From Arthrobacter sp. NEB 688 (GTDB taxonomy: Bacteria; Actinomycetota; Actinomycetes; Actinomycetales; Dermatophilaceae), in assembly GCF_013201035.1 (NCBI RefSeq), contig NZ_CP053707.1:2232001-2296000 (forward strand): a stretch of 64,000 nt of DNA, written 5' to 3'. This document shows, in pieces, positions 51,056 to 61,400 of the stretch. A model generated the notes under the pieces. The model worked only from the letters and a program-made list of their open reading frames with translations. It was not told the DNA's origin and searched no databases. The translations under genes were made by a program, and so were the position numbers. Every line of letters starts with the position of its first letter. The first letter of the stretch is position 1.

Positions 51056-54028
51056 ATGACCGATGTCGCCGGAGCACGTGCAGGTGCCCGCAAGGCCGCC
51101 AAGGGCAAGGGGGTGAAGATCGAGCGGATCTACACCACCCCGGGCGTGCACCCCTACGACGAGGTGACCTGGGAGAAGCGCGACGTCGTCCAGCAGAACT
51201 GGAAGACCGGCGCGACGATCTTCGAGCAGCGCGGGGTCGAGTACCCCGACTTCTGGAGCGTCAACGCCTCCACCATCGTCACGACGAAGTACTTCCGCGG
51301 CGCGGTCGGCACCCCCGAGCGCGAGACCGGGCTCAAGCAGCTCATCGACCGCGTCGTCCTCACCTACGTCAAGGCGGGCAAGGACTTCGACTACTTCTCG
51401 AACGCCGAGGACGCCGAGATCTTCGAGCACGAGCTGACCTACGCCCTGCTGCACCAGGTGTTCAGCTTCAACTCGCCGGTCTGGTTCAACGTCGGCACCA
51501 AGAGCCCGCAGCAGGTCAGCGCCTGCTTCATCCTCTCGGTCGACGACTCGATGGACTCCATCCTCAACTGGTACAAGGAGGAGGGCTTCATCTTCAAGGG
51601 CGGCTCGGGCGCGGGCCTGAACCTCTCGCGCATCCGCTCGTCCAAGGAGCTCCTCTCCTCCGGCGGCACCGCCTCCGGCCCGGTCTCCTTCATGCGCGGC
51701 GCCGACGCGTCCGCGGGCACCATCAAGTCCGGTGGCGCCACCCGCCGCGCGGCCAAGATGGTCGTCCTCGACGTCGACCACCCGGACATCGTCGAGTTCG
51801 TCGAGACCAAGGCGCGCGAGGAGGACAAGATCCGCGCGCTGCGCGACGCCGGCTTCGACATGGACCTCGGCGGCAAGGACATCACCTCCGTCCAGTACCA
51901 GAACGCGAACAACTCGGTCCGCGTCAACGACGCCTTCATGCGCGCCGTCCAGGACGGCACCGAGTTCGGCCTCACCTCCCGGATGGACGGCTCGGTCATC
52001 GAGACCGTCGACGCCCGCGAGCTGATGGGCAAGATCGCCACGGCCGCGTGGGAGTGCGCCGACCCGGGCATCCAGTACGACGACACGATCAACGACTGGC
52101 ACACCAACCCCGAGACCGGCCGCATCACCGCGTCCAACCCGTGCTCGGAGTACATGTCGCTCGACAACTCCTCGTGCAACCTCGCCTCGCTCAACCTCCT
52201 GAAGTTCCTCAAGGACGACGACACCTTCGACGCCGTCACCTTCCAGAAGGTCGTCGAGCTCGTCATCACGGCGATGGACATCTCGATCTGCTTCGCGGAC
52301 TTCCCGACCGAGCCGATCGGCAAGACCACGCGCGACTACCGTCAGCTGGGCATCGGCTACGCCAACCTCGGCGCGCTGCTCATGGCCACCGGCCACGGGT
52401 ACGACTCCGACGGTGGCCGGGCGATCGCCGCGACCATCACCTCGCTGCTCACCGGCGCCGCCTACAAGCGCTCCGCCGAGATGGCCGCGGTCGTCGGCCC
52501 GTACGCCGGCTACGCCCGCAACGCCGACGCGCACAACCGCGTCATGCGCAAGCACGCCGCCGCCAACGACGCGGTCCGCACCCTCTCGACGATGGACAAG
52601 GACATCCACCGGGTCGCCACCAAGGCCTGGGACGACGTCGTCAAGCTCGGCGAGAAGAACGGCTACCGCAACGCGCAGGCCTCCGTGCTCGCGCCGACCG
52701 GGACCATCGGCTTCATGATGGACTGCGACACGACCGGCATCGAGCCGGACTTCTCGCTCGTCAAGTTCAAGAAGCTCGTCGGCGGTGGCTCGATGCAGAT
52801 CGTCAACCTGACGATCCCGCGCGCGCTGCGCAAGCTCGGCTACACCGAGGAGACCGTCGAGGCGATCGTCGAGTACATCGCCGACAAGGGTCACGTCATC
52901 GACGCCCCCGGCCTGAAGACCGAGCACTACGAGGTCTTCGACACCGCGATGGGTGCGCGCGCCATCTCCCCGATGGGCCACGTCCGGATGATGGCCGCCA
53001 CGCAGCCGTTCCTCTCCGGCGCGATCTCGAAGACGGTGAACCTGCCGGAGACGGCGACCGTCGAGGAGATCGAGGAGGTCTACGTCCAGGGCTGGAAGAT
53101 GGGCCTCAAGGCGCTGGCCGTCTACCGCGACAACTGCAAGGTCGGTCAGCCGCTGTCCGACGGTGGCTCGACCGCCAAGGACGCTGCCGCTGACAAGGCC
53201 TCTGCTGCCGTCGCCGCCGCCACGACCGAGATCGTCGAGAAGGTCGTCTACCGGCCGACGCGTGAGCGCCTGCCGAAGCGCCGCAGCTCGCAGACGACGT
53301 CGTTCGCCGTGGGCGGGGCCGAGGGCTACCTCACCGCCGGCACGTACGAGGACGGGCGCCTCGGTGAGGTGTTCCTCAAGTTCGGCAAGCAGGGCTCCAC
53401 GCTCGCCGGAGTCATGGACGCCTTCTCGATCGTCACCTCGGTCGCGCTGCAGTACGGCGTGCCGCTGGAGACGTTCGTCGAGAAGTTCACGAACATGCGC
53501 TTCGAGCCGGCCGGCATGACGGACGACCCGGACGTGCGGATGGCGCAGTCGCTCATGGACTACGTGTTCCGCCGGCTGGCCCTGGACCACCTGGACTTCG
53601 ACACCCGCTCGTACATGGGCATCCACACCGCGGAGGAGCGCGCTCGCCAGCTCGAGACCGGTTCGTACGCACCGGAGTCCGGCGAGTCCGACGAGGAGCT
53701 CGTCGAGGAGATCGAGTCCCTCTCGGTCGGCATCGGCGCCTCGTCGAAGAAGCACGAGGAGCCCGCGGCCGCCACCACGTCCGCTCCGGCCCCGGCCACC
53801 GAGCACTCGGCCGACGCGACCTCCGCGGCGACCGTCGCCTCGGGCTCGGGTGCGGCCTCGGCGCGTGAGGTCTCCTCGGAGATCCACTCCTCGGCCGACC
53901 TCCTCGCGGCGTTCGGCAACTCCAAGGCCGCCGACGCCCCGATGTGCATGACCTGCGGCACGAAGATGCGCCCCGCCGGCTCCTGCTACGTCTGCGAGGG
54001 CTGCGGCTCCACCAGCGGCTGCAGCTGA
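51056..54028 (+). CDS. nrdJ: Vitamin B12-dependent (class II) ribonucleotide reductase
   Basis: 990 residues; makes deoxyribonucleotides using adenosylcobalamin and needs no oxygen. Active-site features: QQVSACFILSVDDSMDS, ASNPCSEYMSLDNSSCNLAS, GIGYANLGALL, and LAPTGTIGFMMDCDTTGIEP, then MAATQPFLSGAISKTVNLPE. The C-terminus after a low-complexity Ala/Ser linker carries MCMTCGTKMRPAGSCYVCEG, the zinc-ribbon/thioredoxin-accepting tail. ATG with GAAGAGG before it. Under NrdR control; probably the main RNR, but class I genes outside the window cannot be excluded. Confidence 0.97.
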   Translation: MTDVAGARAGARKAAKGKGVKIERIYTTPGVHPYDEVTWEKRDVVQQNWKTGATIFEQRGVEYPDFWSVNASTIVTTKYFRGAVGTPERETGLKQLIDRVVLTYVKAGKDFDYFSNAEDAEIFEHELTYALLHQVFSFNSPVWFNVGTKSPQQVSACFILSVDDSMDSILNWYKEEGFIFKGGSGAGLNLSRIRSSKELLSSGGTASGPVSFMRGADASAGTIKSGGATRRAAKMVVLDVDHPDIVEFVETKAREEDKIRALRDAGFDMDLGGKDITSVQYQNANNSVRVNDAFMRAVQDGTEFGLTSRMDGSVIETVDARELMGKIATAAWECADPGIQYDDTINDWHTNPETGRITASNPCSEYMSLDNSSCNLASLNLLKFLKDDDTFDAVTFQKVVELVITAMDISICFADFPTEPIGKTTRDYRQLGIGYANLGALLMATGHGYDSDGGRAIAATITSLLTGAAYKRSAEMAAVVGPYAGYARNADAHNRVMRKHAAANDAVRTLSTMDKDIHRVATKAWDDVVKLGEKNGYRNAQASVLAPTGTIGFMMDCDTTGIEPDFSLVKFKKLVGGGSMQIVNLTIPRALRKLGYTEETVEAIVEYIADKGHVIDAPGLKTEHYEVFDTAMGARAISPMGHVRMMAATQPFLSGAISKTVNLPETATVEEIEEVYVQGWKMGLKALAVYRDNCKVGQPLSDGGSTAKDAAADKASAAVAAATTEIVEKVVYRPTRERLPKRRSSQTTSFAVGGAEGYLTAGTYEDGRLGEVFLKFGKQGSTLAGVMDAFSIVTSVALQYGVPLETFVEKFTNMRFEPAGMTDDPDVRMAQSLMDYVFRRLALDHLDFDTRSYMGIHTAEERARQLETGSYAPESGESDEELVEEIESLSVGIGASSKKHEEPAAATTSAPAPATEHSADATSAATVASGSGAASAREVSSEIHSSADLLAAFGNSKAADAPMCMTCGTKMRPAGSCYVCEGCGSTSGCS

Positions 54029-54048
54029 CGCACCAGCCACACGACGAG

Positions 54049-54078
54049 GGCCCGGGCGGAGACCACTCCGCCCGGGCC
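54049..54078 (+). terminator. nrdJ terminator
   Basis: GGCCCGGGCGGAG / CTCCGCCCGGGCC, 13 perfect bp with an ACCA loop, then TTCGTTGG. It marks the end of the conserved block; the sequence after it is visibly less GC-rich. Confidence 0.85.
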
Positions 54079-54372
54079 TTCGTTGGTCCCAAGGCTCAAC
54101 GCGCGAACCTCGAAAACACGGCACCCGCGTGATCGCAATGGCTTCAATTTCGGCGCACTGCGTCGGGAGGCTGTCAGGAAAGAACTTGTGCTGATTGAGT
54201 TCCCGATCGCATTGAGTCACAAGCGGAACGGCGGCCCTCGGCGCGAACGACGCCCGGTGCACAGTGAATGGCAGTTCACGCCCAAGGGATAGATGAGCGT
54301 TTCGTTTCCGCAAACCGGATCGCGTGGTACAACGTTCGCTGACGACTTGAAACGCCGGGAGCGGGGATAGCC
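54079..54372. other. 294-base gap with no recognised gene
   Basis: Sequence becomes less GC-rich here. A 69-codon open frame at 54083-54292 has no start signal or family resemblance. The stretch ends with a GGGAGCGGGG purine tract upstream of the next gene. Confidence 0.5.
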
Positions 54373-54672
54373 ATGGGAATCATTGCGAATGCGCGCAATG
54401 CGTGGAAGATGCTTGAAGTGCTGGAGCCCATGGCACAGGCACCCACTGAGGCTGAGTTCCGTGCTCTCCTTCCCCAAGCGCGTACTGTGGGGAAGGCGAT
54501 CTGGGGGGACGGTCGAAAACTTGTCCGGCAGGGCTCGGCGAAGGACTCGGTCCTCAGTGCTGCAGCCATACATCTGGCTGTGACGCAGCTCTTGGATCGG
54601 GGCATGTTCTACGAGGCTCAAGCGCTCGTCAGAGAGTCCGTGGTGGAGTTGCGAACTCTTTATCAACGCTGA
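54373..54672 (+). CDS. Hypothetical protein, 99 residues
   Basis: MGIIANARNAWKMLEVLEPM then an all-helical-looking protein, ending ALVRESVVELRTLYQR. No membrane segment, no cysteines and no recognised family. Codon third positions include many A/T, unlike the core genes, pointing to recent acquisition. GGGAGCGGGGATAGCC precedes the ATG. First gene of the accessory region, isolated on both sides by roughly 300 bases. Confidence 0.65.
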   Translation: MGIIANARNAWKMLEVLEPMAQAPTEAEFRALLPQARTVGKAIWGDGRKLVRQGSAKDSVLSAAAIHLAVTQLLDRGMFYEAQALVRESVVELRTLYQR

Positions 54673-54973
54673 GTCGAGCACCCTGAGGGCGGATTCGCGT
54701 CAGGTTGTGCTTATAGGTGCGGGTGGACGGCTCGTTCAGAAGTTCCGAGAGCCTGGCTCCTCCCGGAATCACATGGCTCGGCCCGACGATCGCTCGTGGC
54801 GATCCGGACCCGGCTGACTCACCCGATATGTCGCGAGATGCCGAAGGCGGGACGCGAGGGACATGAAGCCGTCGTCGATGCTTGCCACATCAACTTGAAG
54901 CATCAGGGCGACGGGGCCTTCTGGGGGGCCACGTCGGCGCCCTGGCGTTCGGCGGTTCTGCTTTACTCCCGAG
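54673..54973. other. 301-base gap with no recognised gene
   Basis: No ORF with convincing start or family, no tRNA and no strong hairpin were seen. Confidence 0.45.
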
Positions 54974-55765
54974 GTGAACGACCTCAACACGGGACATGCC
55001 GGGGAGCTGCACGGCGCCGACAACCCAATCGGTTGCCGCTTGCTCGACGCCGCATCGTGGGCACTCGCCGCTCGACTGGCCCGCCGTCATCCTCATCGCC
55101 TTCGGATCTTCCACGGCCGACCCGGTGGGGGCCAGAGCGATGTCCTTTGGCTCCGCGATCCCGCCCTGCGCAGTGACGGCGGAGATGTTCGCCTGAACCG
55201 GGTCGGACGCATCAACGTGATGCGGCGCTTCGACGCCCTCGGCGACGCCCGTGAGCCTCGTTCCATCCACTACACGTGGCAGCAGGCGCTCGCCCCTCGT
55301 TGCCAAGAAGCGTCGTTCGCCCTCGAGCTGGAACGAGCCGCCGGCTTGCCCGCTCTGCCGCGCACGCCGGCGGCCACGGGGCCGACGCTGACTTGGCGCG
55401 TCATCGCCTGTCTCCTCTCGGCGGCGGCCACCACCGATGTTGGGGTCACGGTTGAACCGGGCTTCTACGACGACGACTGGAGTGGTCCATCGCCGCACTT
55501 CGCGCGTTTCCCTGCTGTGGACAGCAGTGCAACGGACGTGCGTGCAGAGGACCCCTTGGGTCAGAGCGGCTACCGCTTCTGGTTCGTCCTACACCAGCAA
55601 CGTCCGGTCATCGCCTTCGAGCAGACAGCCGCCGTGGCTTGGATTGCGGGTGGTCGGGCTGAGGTCATCGACATGATGAAGGCTTACAGACAGCAGGGTG
55701 GTGCCGCGGGGGTGTTGGCAGTCACCGGCGCTGTCGCGCAGCGCGCCGGCCTCCGCCTCCACTGA
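54974..55765 (+). CDS. Possible TY-Chap2-type putative peptide chaperone
   Basis: 263 residues. The start LLDAASWALAARLARRHPHR, followed by IFHGRPGGGQSDVLWLRDP and RLNRVGRINVMRRFD, resembles proteins annotated TY-Chap2 (putative peptide chaperones of bacterial conflict or secretion loci); this identification is from memory and moderate at best. A C-terminal GYRFWFVLHQQRPVIAFEQT follows. No signal peptide. GTG start with only a weak ribosome site. Standing alone between two gaps; third-position GC is lower than in core genes. Confidence 0.55.
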   Translation: MNDLNTGHAGELHGADNPIGCRLLDAASWALAARLARRHPHRLRIFHGRPGGGQSDVLWLRDPALRSDGGDVRLNRVGRINVMRRFDALGDAREPRSIHYTWQQALAPRCQEASFALELERAAGLPALPRTPAATGPTLTWRVIACLLSAAATTDVGVTVEPGFYDDDWSGPSPHFARFPAVDSSATDVRAEDPLGQSGYRFWFVLHQQRPVIAFEQTAAVAWIAGGRAEVIDMMKAYRQQGGAAGVLAVTGAVAQRAGLRLH

Positions 55766-55920
55766 CGTATCAGTGCGCCGACCGTTGGAAGGCAGGCGCT
55801 ATTCCTGACGCCCCTTTTCGCCTCGACATCGTGCAAACGACAGTGGTCAAAGGGCGATCGACACGTGGGCTCCGCGCCGAGGGTCGAGAGGTCGTCCGAT
55901 CTGCTCTCGGTCTGTGCGTG

Positions 55921-56457
55921 TCAGCGGTTCAGCGCTGCTGCGTACTTCTCGGCCACGGACGGCTTGAGCTGCTTGCCATCGACGCGGAGGAGGACCGGGC
56001 CGTCGAGGGTGTGGAACTCGCTGCCCAGCATCGGCGACGCCTTCAGGATGCCTTGGATGTAGTCGGAGCGGGTCTTGGCGGCAGCCTCGTCCGGCCAGAC
56101 CTCGACGGTGGCTCCGCACTCGACACCGAGGTCGCCACAGGTGGCGTTGGAGTCGTAGATCACCGCCGCGCTGACGTAGCCGTTGGGCCGGCCGATCAGG
56201 TCGTTCGGGTCGTTGTCCTCGGTCAGGACCACGACCTCCGTCGTGGAGGGCTGCTCGAGACCGCGGGCGACGTCGGCCGCCTCCGGAGGAGACGAAGGGC
56301 CGGTCGGGCCGGATGCGGTGTCTGCGGGGGCCGGCGCCGCGCTGGAGGTGGCCGCACTGATCGCGGGTACGGGCTCTGGGCTCGGGGCGCTGCTGCAGGC
56401 GGACAGCAGGAGACTGACGGCGAGTGCGCTGACGACGGTCGGCTTGTGAAGACGCAT
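55921..56457 (-). CDS. Secreted lipoprotein
   Basis: 178 residues with signal peptide and lipobox (VVSALAVSLLLSACSS), a Ser/Ala/Pro-rich linker to about residue 65, and a small domain TEVVVLTEDNDPNDLIGRPN, GYVSAAVIYDSNATCGDLGV, ECGATVEVWPDEAAAKTRSD ending EKYAAALNR. Two cysteines of the domain may form a disulfide. A lipid-anchored surface protein with no named function. Divergent from the next gene (99 bases between starts). Confidence 0.75.
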   Translation of the reverse strand: MRLHKPTVVSALAVSLLLSACSSAPSPEPVPAISAATSSAAPAPADTASGPTGPSSPPEAADVARGLEQPSTTEVVVLTEDNDPNDLIGRPNGYVSAAVIYDSNATCGDLGVECGATVEVWPDEAAAKTRSDYIQGILKASPMLGSEFHTLDGPVLLRVDGKQLKPSVAEKYAAALNR

Positions 56458-56556
56458 GAGAGCAGCAGAGCATCGGGGTCCAACACGCGCCCGGCGTCTC
56501 GTCGCACCCGCAGACGGCGGCGCCCCGGCACAGGCGCGGCGAGGTAACCTCGCGCG

Positions 56557-57549
56557 GTGTCCACGCAGACGTCGCCGGGTTGGTTCCCGGACCCGTTCCG
56601 CCGCTTCGAGATGCGGTACTGGGACGGGGCCTGGACCGAGCACGTGTCGACGCGCGGCGCCCGGGCGGTCGACTCCGCGGCCCTGACTCCGCCGGTGCGC
56701 ACCCCGACTGCGCCGACGTTTCCCCAGGGATGGCACCCGGACCCTTTCGGGCGGTTCGACCACCGTCTCTGGGACGGCCAGAGGTGGACAGAGCGCGTGT
56801 CCTTCCGCGGCCGTGAGATGGAGGACCCTCCGGTACCTCATCGCCCCCAGGCGGCTCTCGCCCCTGTCGCCGACCACCGTGTCCAGCAGCAGCTCCACAC
56901 CGCAGGTGTACCTCAGGCCATCCCGGGTCCGGAGTCACCCATGCTGACCACGTCGGTGCTCGTCGTCAACCAGAAAGCGAAGCTCTTCGAGCGGCGTGCC
57001 GAGTACGCCGTGTTCGACGAGTATGGCCGGCGCATCGGTGCCGTCCACGAGGTGGACCGGAACCTGCGGCGAAGGGCTACCGGTGGGTCGAGCAACGGCA
57101 CGTACCGCTTCAACGTCGTCGATGCCGAGGGTCGGGTGGTGTTGGCCCTGCGGCGGCCCAGCAAGGTCTTCAAGTCGACGATGACCGTGCTCGGGGCCAA
57201 CGGCGTCACGGGCGAGATCGTCCAGAGGAACGTCGGCGTCTTCAAGGGAGTCCGCTTCGCACTGGTGTCCGCCGGTCATGACCTCGGCATGATCGTCCCC
57301 GACAACCGTCGGGAGTGGGACTTCGCCATCAACGACAGTGCGGGCCACGAGATCGCCCGCATCACCAAGACGTGGGCGGGCTGGGCGAAGGAGCGGTTCA
57401 CGAAGGCCGACAACTACGTCGTGCAGATGCATCGCCCTCTCGAGGACCCTCTGCGCAGCCTCGTCGTCGCTGCGGCCCTTGCCATCGACACCGCCTTGAA
57501 GCAGGATGCGCCCACGACCGGCAAGGGACGAACGCGGCGCTACAAGTGA
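56557..57549 (+). CDS. Tandem DUF2510 plus LURP-one/scramblase-like protein
   Basis: 330 residues. Two DUF2510 domains in tandem: GWFPDPFRRFEMRYWDGAWT (about residues 8-32) and GWHPDPFGRFDHRLWDGQRW (about 58-82). After a linker, residues ~128-315 form a Tubby/LURP-one-type domain (LVVNQKAKLFERRAEYAVFD, GRRIGAVHEV, VFKGVRFALVS, AINDSAGHEIARITKTWAGW). Such proteins are thought to bind membrane lipid. The combination is an actinobacterial theme. GTG start. Twenty-nine bases upstream of the DUF6994-like gene, so the two probably form an operon. Confidence 0.8.
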   Translation: MSTQTSPGWFPDPFRRFEMRYWDGAWTEHVSTRGARAVDSAALTPPVRTPTAPTFPQGWHPDPFGRFDHRLWDGQRWTERVSFRGREMEDPPVPHRPQAALAPVADHRVQQQLHTAGVPQAIPGPESPMLTTSVLVVNQKAKLFERRAEYAVFDEYGRRIGAVHEVDRNLRRRATGGSSNGTYRFNVVDAEGRVVLALRRPSKVFKSTMTVLGANGVTGEIVQRNVGVFKGVRFALVSAGHDLGMIVPDNRREWDFAINDSAGHEIARITKTWAGWAKERFTKADNYVVQMHRPLEDPLRSLVVAAALAIDTALKQDAPTTGKGRTRRYK

Positions 57550-57578
57550 GTCGGCCGTCCACGACTGGAGGACTTCAA

Positions 57579-58340
57579 ATGAGGGAGTCGGACGACGAGA
57601 TGATCGACACGTCGTTCGACGTGCGCTCGGACACCCCTGCGCGCAAGGACCCCGACTCCCACAGCGCGACGTTGCGGCGCTACCACCGCATGCTGTGGAG
57701 CAAGCCGCTGCCGGACGGCCGGCCGTTCGAGCTCGCCACCACCAGGTCCCGCGCCTACCTCCATCACGACTCGGAGCTCGGCGAGTTCTTCCTGGGGAGC
57801 GACTCGGTCGTCCCCAGCTTCAAGAGCTGGCTGGTGGCCGCGCCGGTGCTCGATCAACTGGATGACGGGGAGCTCGAGGCCTTCCGGGACGTCGCGTACA
57901 CGATCGGCGCGTTCATGGTCTTCCCGGGCAACCAGATCGAGCGCAAGTGGACGATCAACACCGCCCGCGGGCTGAACCGACGGATCGCCGACCGCATGGA
58001 CCTCACGCTCGAGTGCATCCGTCGCTTCTACGACGGTGACATCGACACCCCGCTCGGCCCGGCGCTGCAGCGCTACGCCGACTTCTTCGCACTGTTCGGG
58101 TCCTTCGACGGCTACGTCGAGTTCTTCCTCCTGCAGGACCTGCTGGAGGAGCGGACCGGCGTCGTGAAGTTCTTCACGCCTTTCCACGAGTTCGCCTCGC
58201 CGGCCATCCCGCAGGACGTGGACGCCTATCGCAGCTACCGCGACCACAGTGTCGCGTTCGTCGAGGCACGCAACGCGCGCATCGACGCCTGGGCGCGACA
58301 GGCCTTCGACCAGGACGGGTCGGGCGTTCTTCCCTCCTGA
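57579..58340 (+). CDS. DUF6994-like protein
   Basis: 253 residues. DTSFDVRSDTPARKDPDSHS, ATLRRYHRMLWSKPLPDGRP, then AYLHHDSELGEFFLGSDSVV and GAFMVFPGNQIERKWTINTA: I believe this is the DUF6994 family (recalled, not searched). Proteins of this group are cytoplasmic and uncharacterised. A TGGAGGACTTCAA ribosome site is present. Ends 128 bases before the giant helicase gene. Confidence 0.65.
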   Translation: MRESDDEMIDTSFDVRSDTPARKDPDSHSATLRRYHRMLWSKPLPDGRPFELATTRSRAYLHHDSELGEFFLGSDSVVPSFKSWLVAAPVLDQLDDGELEAFRDVAYTIGAFMVFPGNQIERKWTINTARGLNRRIADRMDLTLECIRRFYDGDIDTPLGPALQRYADFFALFGSFDGYVEFFLLQDLLEERTGVVKFFTPFHEFASPAIPQDVDAYRSYRDHSVAFVEARNARIDAWARQAFDQDGSGVLPS

Positions 58341-58468
58341 CCTGCGCCGACGCGCGGGGATGCGCAGACGCGTGTCGGGGGTGTCGGCTAGGTTGTGGCC
58401 AGCACGGGGGACGCACGTAGGGCGCTTCTCGCTGCCCGACATCTCCGCTCCACCTCCGAGGACCGCCC

Positions 58469-61400
58469 GTGCCCGACGTCGACCTCCGCATCGACTGCCT
58501 CCCGATCATCAGCTACGCCCTGGCGCACAACCGGATGTCTGTGGTCAGGCGCTCCGGGATCGTCAACCGTGGGCCGGAGCTGCGTGGTGCCACTGTCGCC
58601 GTCACCATCAGTGACGACACGGGAGCTCTCAGCCAGGACTTCGAGGTCCTCATCGACGTCCCCACCGATGGTGAGGTCGTGCTCGACGACCTCGGGGTCC
58701 GGCTGGACGGCCCGGCGATGTACCGGGTCACCGACCTGCGCCGGGGCCGGGTCGAGGCCGTCGTCCGGGTCGATGGGGAGGTCCTCGCCGAGACGTCGGC
58801 ACCGGTCGACGTCCTGCCCGCCACGCACTGGATGAAGGCTGAGCCCGAGCGTCTCTTCCTCGAGCTCCTGGCAGCCCACGTCATGCCCAACAGCCCGGAG
58901 GTCACCGAGCTGCTCAAGGACACCAGCGAGCGGCTGCGGGTCGCCACGGGAAGCCCCTCGCTGGAGGGCTACCAGTCCGGCCCGGACCGCGTGGTCGAGA
59001 TCGCGAAGGCCCTCTACGAGTCCCTGCAGGCACGCCGGGTCCGGTACGCGGAGCCCGCCGCCGGGTGGGGCGTGCGGGGGCAGAAGGTGCGCACGCCCGC
59101 CGAGGTCCTCGGCGACTCCGTCGGGACCTGCCTGGACACCACGGTCCTGTACGCCGCCTGCCTGGAGCAGTGCGGCATCCGCCCGCTGCTGTGGGTCGTG
59201 CCCGGCCACGCGTTCTGCGGCTACTGGCTCGAGGAGGTCGACGGAGGCGGCATCGTCACGTCCGACCCCAGGGAGCTGGTGAACTTCGTCGACCTGGGAG
59301 TCATGAAGCTGGTCGAGACCACCGCCTTCACCGACCGGCAGCACGACGTCGGCTTCGAGGCGGCCTCGGCATCGCCGTACCGCTCGCACCTCCGTGGAGA
59401 CCTAGACGACGTTCACGCCGTCGACGTGTACCTGGCGAGGCACAACGACGTCTTCCCCATCCCCGCGCGCGCCACCGACGAGCAGGGGCGGTCGGTGGTC
59501 GTCGAATACAGGCCGACCGAGCACAGCCGGCCACCCCTCGTGATCCAGGGGGGGCGTCAGGCCCAGACCACGGCGAGCGCCTCGAACCTTCCTCCGCGAG
59601 TTGTCCAGTGGAAGAACGCCCTTCTCGACCTCTCGCTGCGCAACAAGCTGATCAACTTCACACCGCGGCACACCGTCAACCTGTCCGTCCCTTCCGCATC
59701 GCTGGGGACGATGGAGGACCTGCTGAGCGCCCAGCGACCCGTCTCGCTGCTGCCGGCGGACCGGATGGACGACATCGTGAAGGCTCGTGGCGTCCGGTAC
59801 GGCCGGGATCTGCCCGAGGACGCGCGGGCGGCTCTCATCGAGGGGCGGAACGCGGCCGTGTACTGCGACGTCTCCGAGCAGGCCTACCAGTCCCGGCTGC
59901 GCAGCCTCGCGTACCGGGCCCGGACGATCGTCGAGGAGTCCGGGGCGAACAACCTCTACCTCGCCCTCGGCACCCTGTCCTGGACGCTCGACGGGAAGGC
60001 ACTCCGATCGCCGCTGGTCCTCGTCCCGGTCACGCTCGTGACCCGCGGGCGCCAGTCCCTGTACCGCGTCGAGATCGACGAGGCCGGCCAGAGCACGCCC
60101 AACTTCTGCCTCCTCGAGAAGCTCAAGCAGTCGGTCGGGCTCAGCCTGCCCGGACTCACCGAACCGGCCACCGACAGCTCGGGCATCGACCTGGACGCCG
60201 TGTTCATGTCCGTGCGGAGGTCCATCGCGGAGAAGGGTCTGGACTTCCGCGTCGAGGCCAGCGCCGATCTGGCGATCCTGCAGTTCGCGAAGTTCCGGCT
60301 GTGGAAGGACCTGGACGAGAACTGGGAGGAGTTCGGCAAGAACGGACTTGTCGAGCACCTCACCCACCGGCCGGCCGAGCCGTTCCCCGACTCGCGTGAC
60401 GTGCAGGCCGGCAGCGCCGACCTCGATGCCCTGGCCGCCCAGTGCCCGATCCCGGCGGACGCGTCCCAGCTCACCGCCGTGGCGGACGCGCTCTCCGGTC
60501 GCACGTTCGTGCTCGAGGGCCCGCCCGGTACCGGCAAGTCGCAGACGATCACGAACATGCTGGCGCGAGCGATGGCCGACGGCCGGCGCGTCCTCTTCGT
60601 CGCCGAGAAGCGTGCCGCTCTGGATGTGGTCAAGGACCGGCTCGACCGGGTGGGCATGGGTCCGTTCGCGCTGGACCTCCACGACAAGGGCAGCAAGCCC
60701 GTGGCCGTGCGTGAACAGCTGCTCTCGGCCATCGAGCACTCGGTCGGCGTCGACGAGCAGGGCCTGAAGGCGCGCACCGACGAGACGACGAGCGCGGCGC
60801 GGCAGCTCTCGAGGTACGCGACCAGGCTGCACGAGGTCAACGGCGCCGGCCTGTCGTTGTACTCGGCCACGACCCAGCTCCTCACCCTTCGCTCCGACGT
60901 CCCGTCGATGGTCGTCCCTCCCCGCCTGTTGGGCGACGACGCGACCACTCGGGTGGACGCCGTTCGCTCCTTGCTGCGCACCCTGCCCGAGATCGCCGAC
61001 CCGGCGAGACCGAGCGAGCGCCACCCGTGGGCGTTCGTGACGATCGACCAGCTCGACGCGGCAGGTGTGGAGAGCGTCGCCCGTCCTGCGCAACGCGCCG
61101 ATGCCCACCTCGAGCGGCTGAGGCAGGTGGCGGCACTCCGCGAGGTGCTCGACTCCGTCGCCAACCTCGAGCAGCTCGACGCGACGGTCGGCCTCCTGAG
61201 GTCGCCCGGTGTCACGCTGCAGACCCTCGACCGAACGCGGTCCTCCGACTGGCGCGCCCGCAGCACCTCGATGCGCCAGGAGATCCACGCGTTCGTCGCC
61301 GCCGCGCACCCGGGGCTCGACCAGGCCACCCCGGCTGCGCTGGACCTGCCGCTGGCCGACATTCACGCGATGGCCCAGCAGGCTGCCTCGTCGGGCTGGT

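Noticed and set aside
54083-54292. Integrase or transposase remnant in the gap after nrdJ
   Set aside because: No catalytic motif, no inverted repeats and no ribosome site; resemblance was only basic composition.
50879-54313. A 1,144-codon minus-strand frame opposite nrdJ
   Set aside because: Antisense shadow of nrdJ; no domains and no plausible start.
55921-56898. A longer 325-residue version of the lipoprotein
   Set aside because: The signal peptide and lipobox start at the ATG at 56457; the upstream part overlaps the divergent gene.
58395-58835. A 146-codon plus-strand frame at the start of the helicase gene
   Set aside because: Out-of-frame Arg/Ser/Pro-rich shadow; the helicase frame starting at GTG 58469 carries all the motifs.
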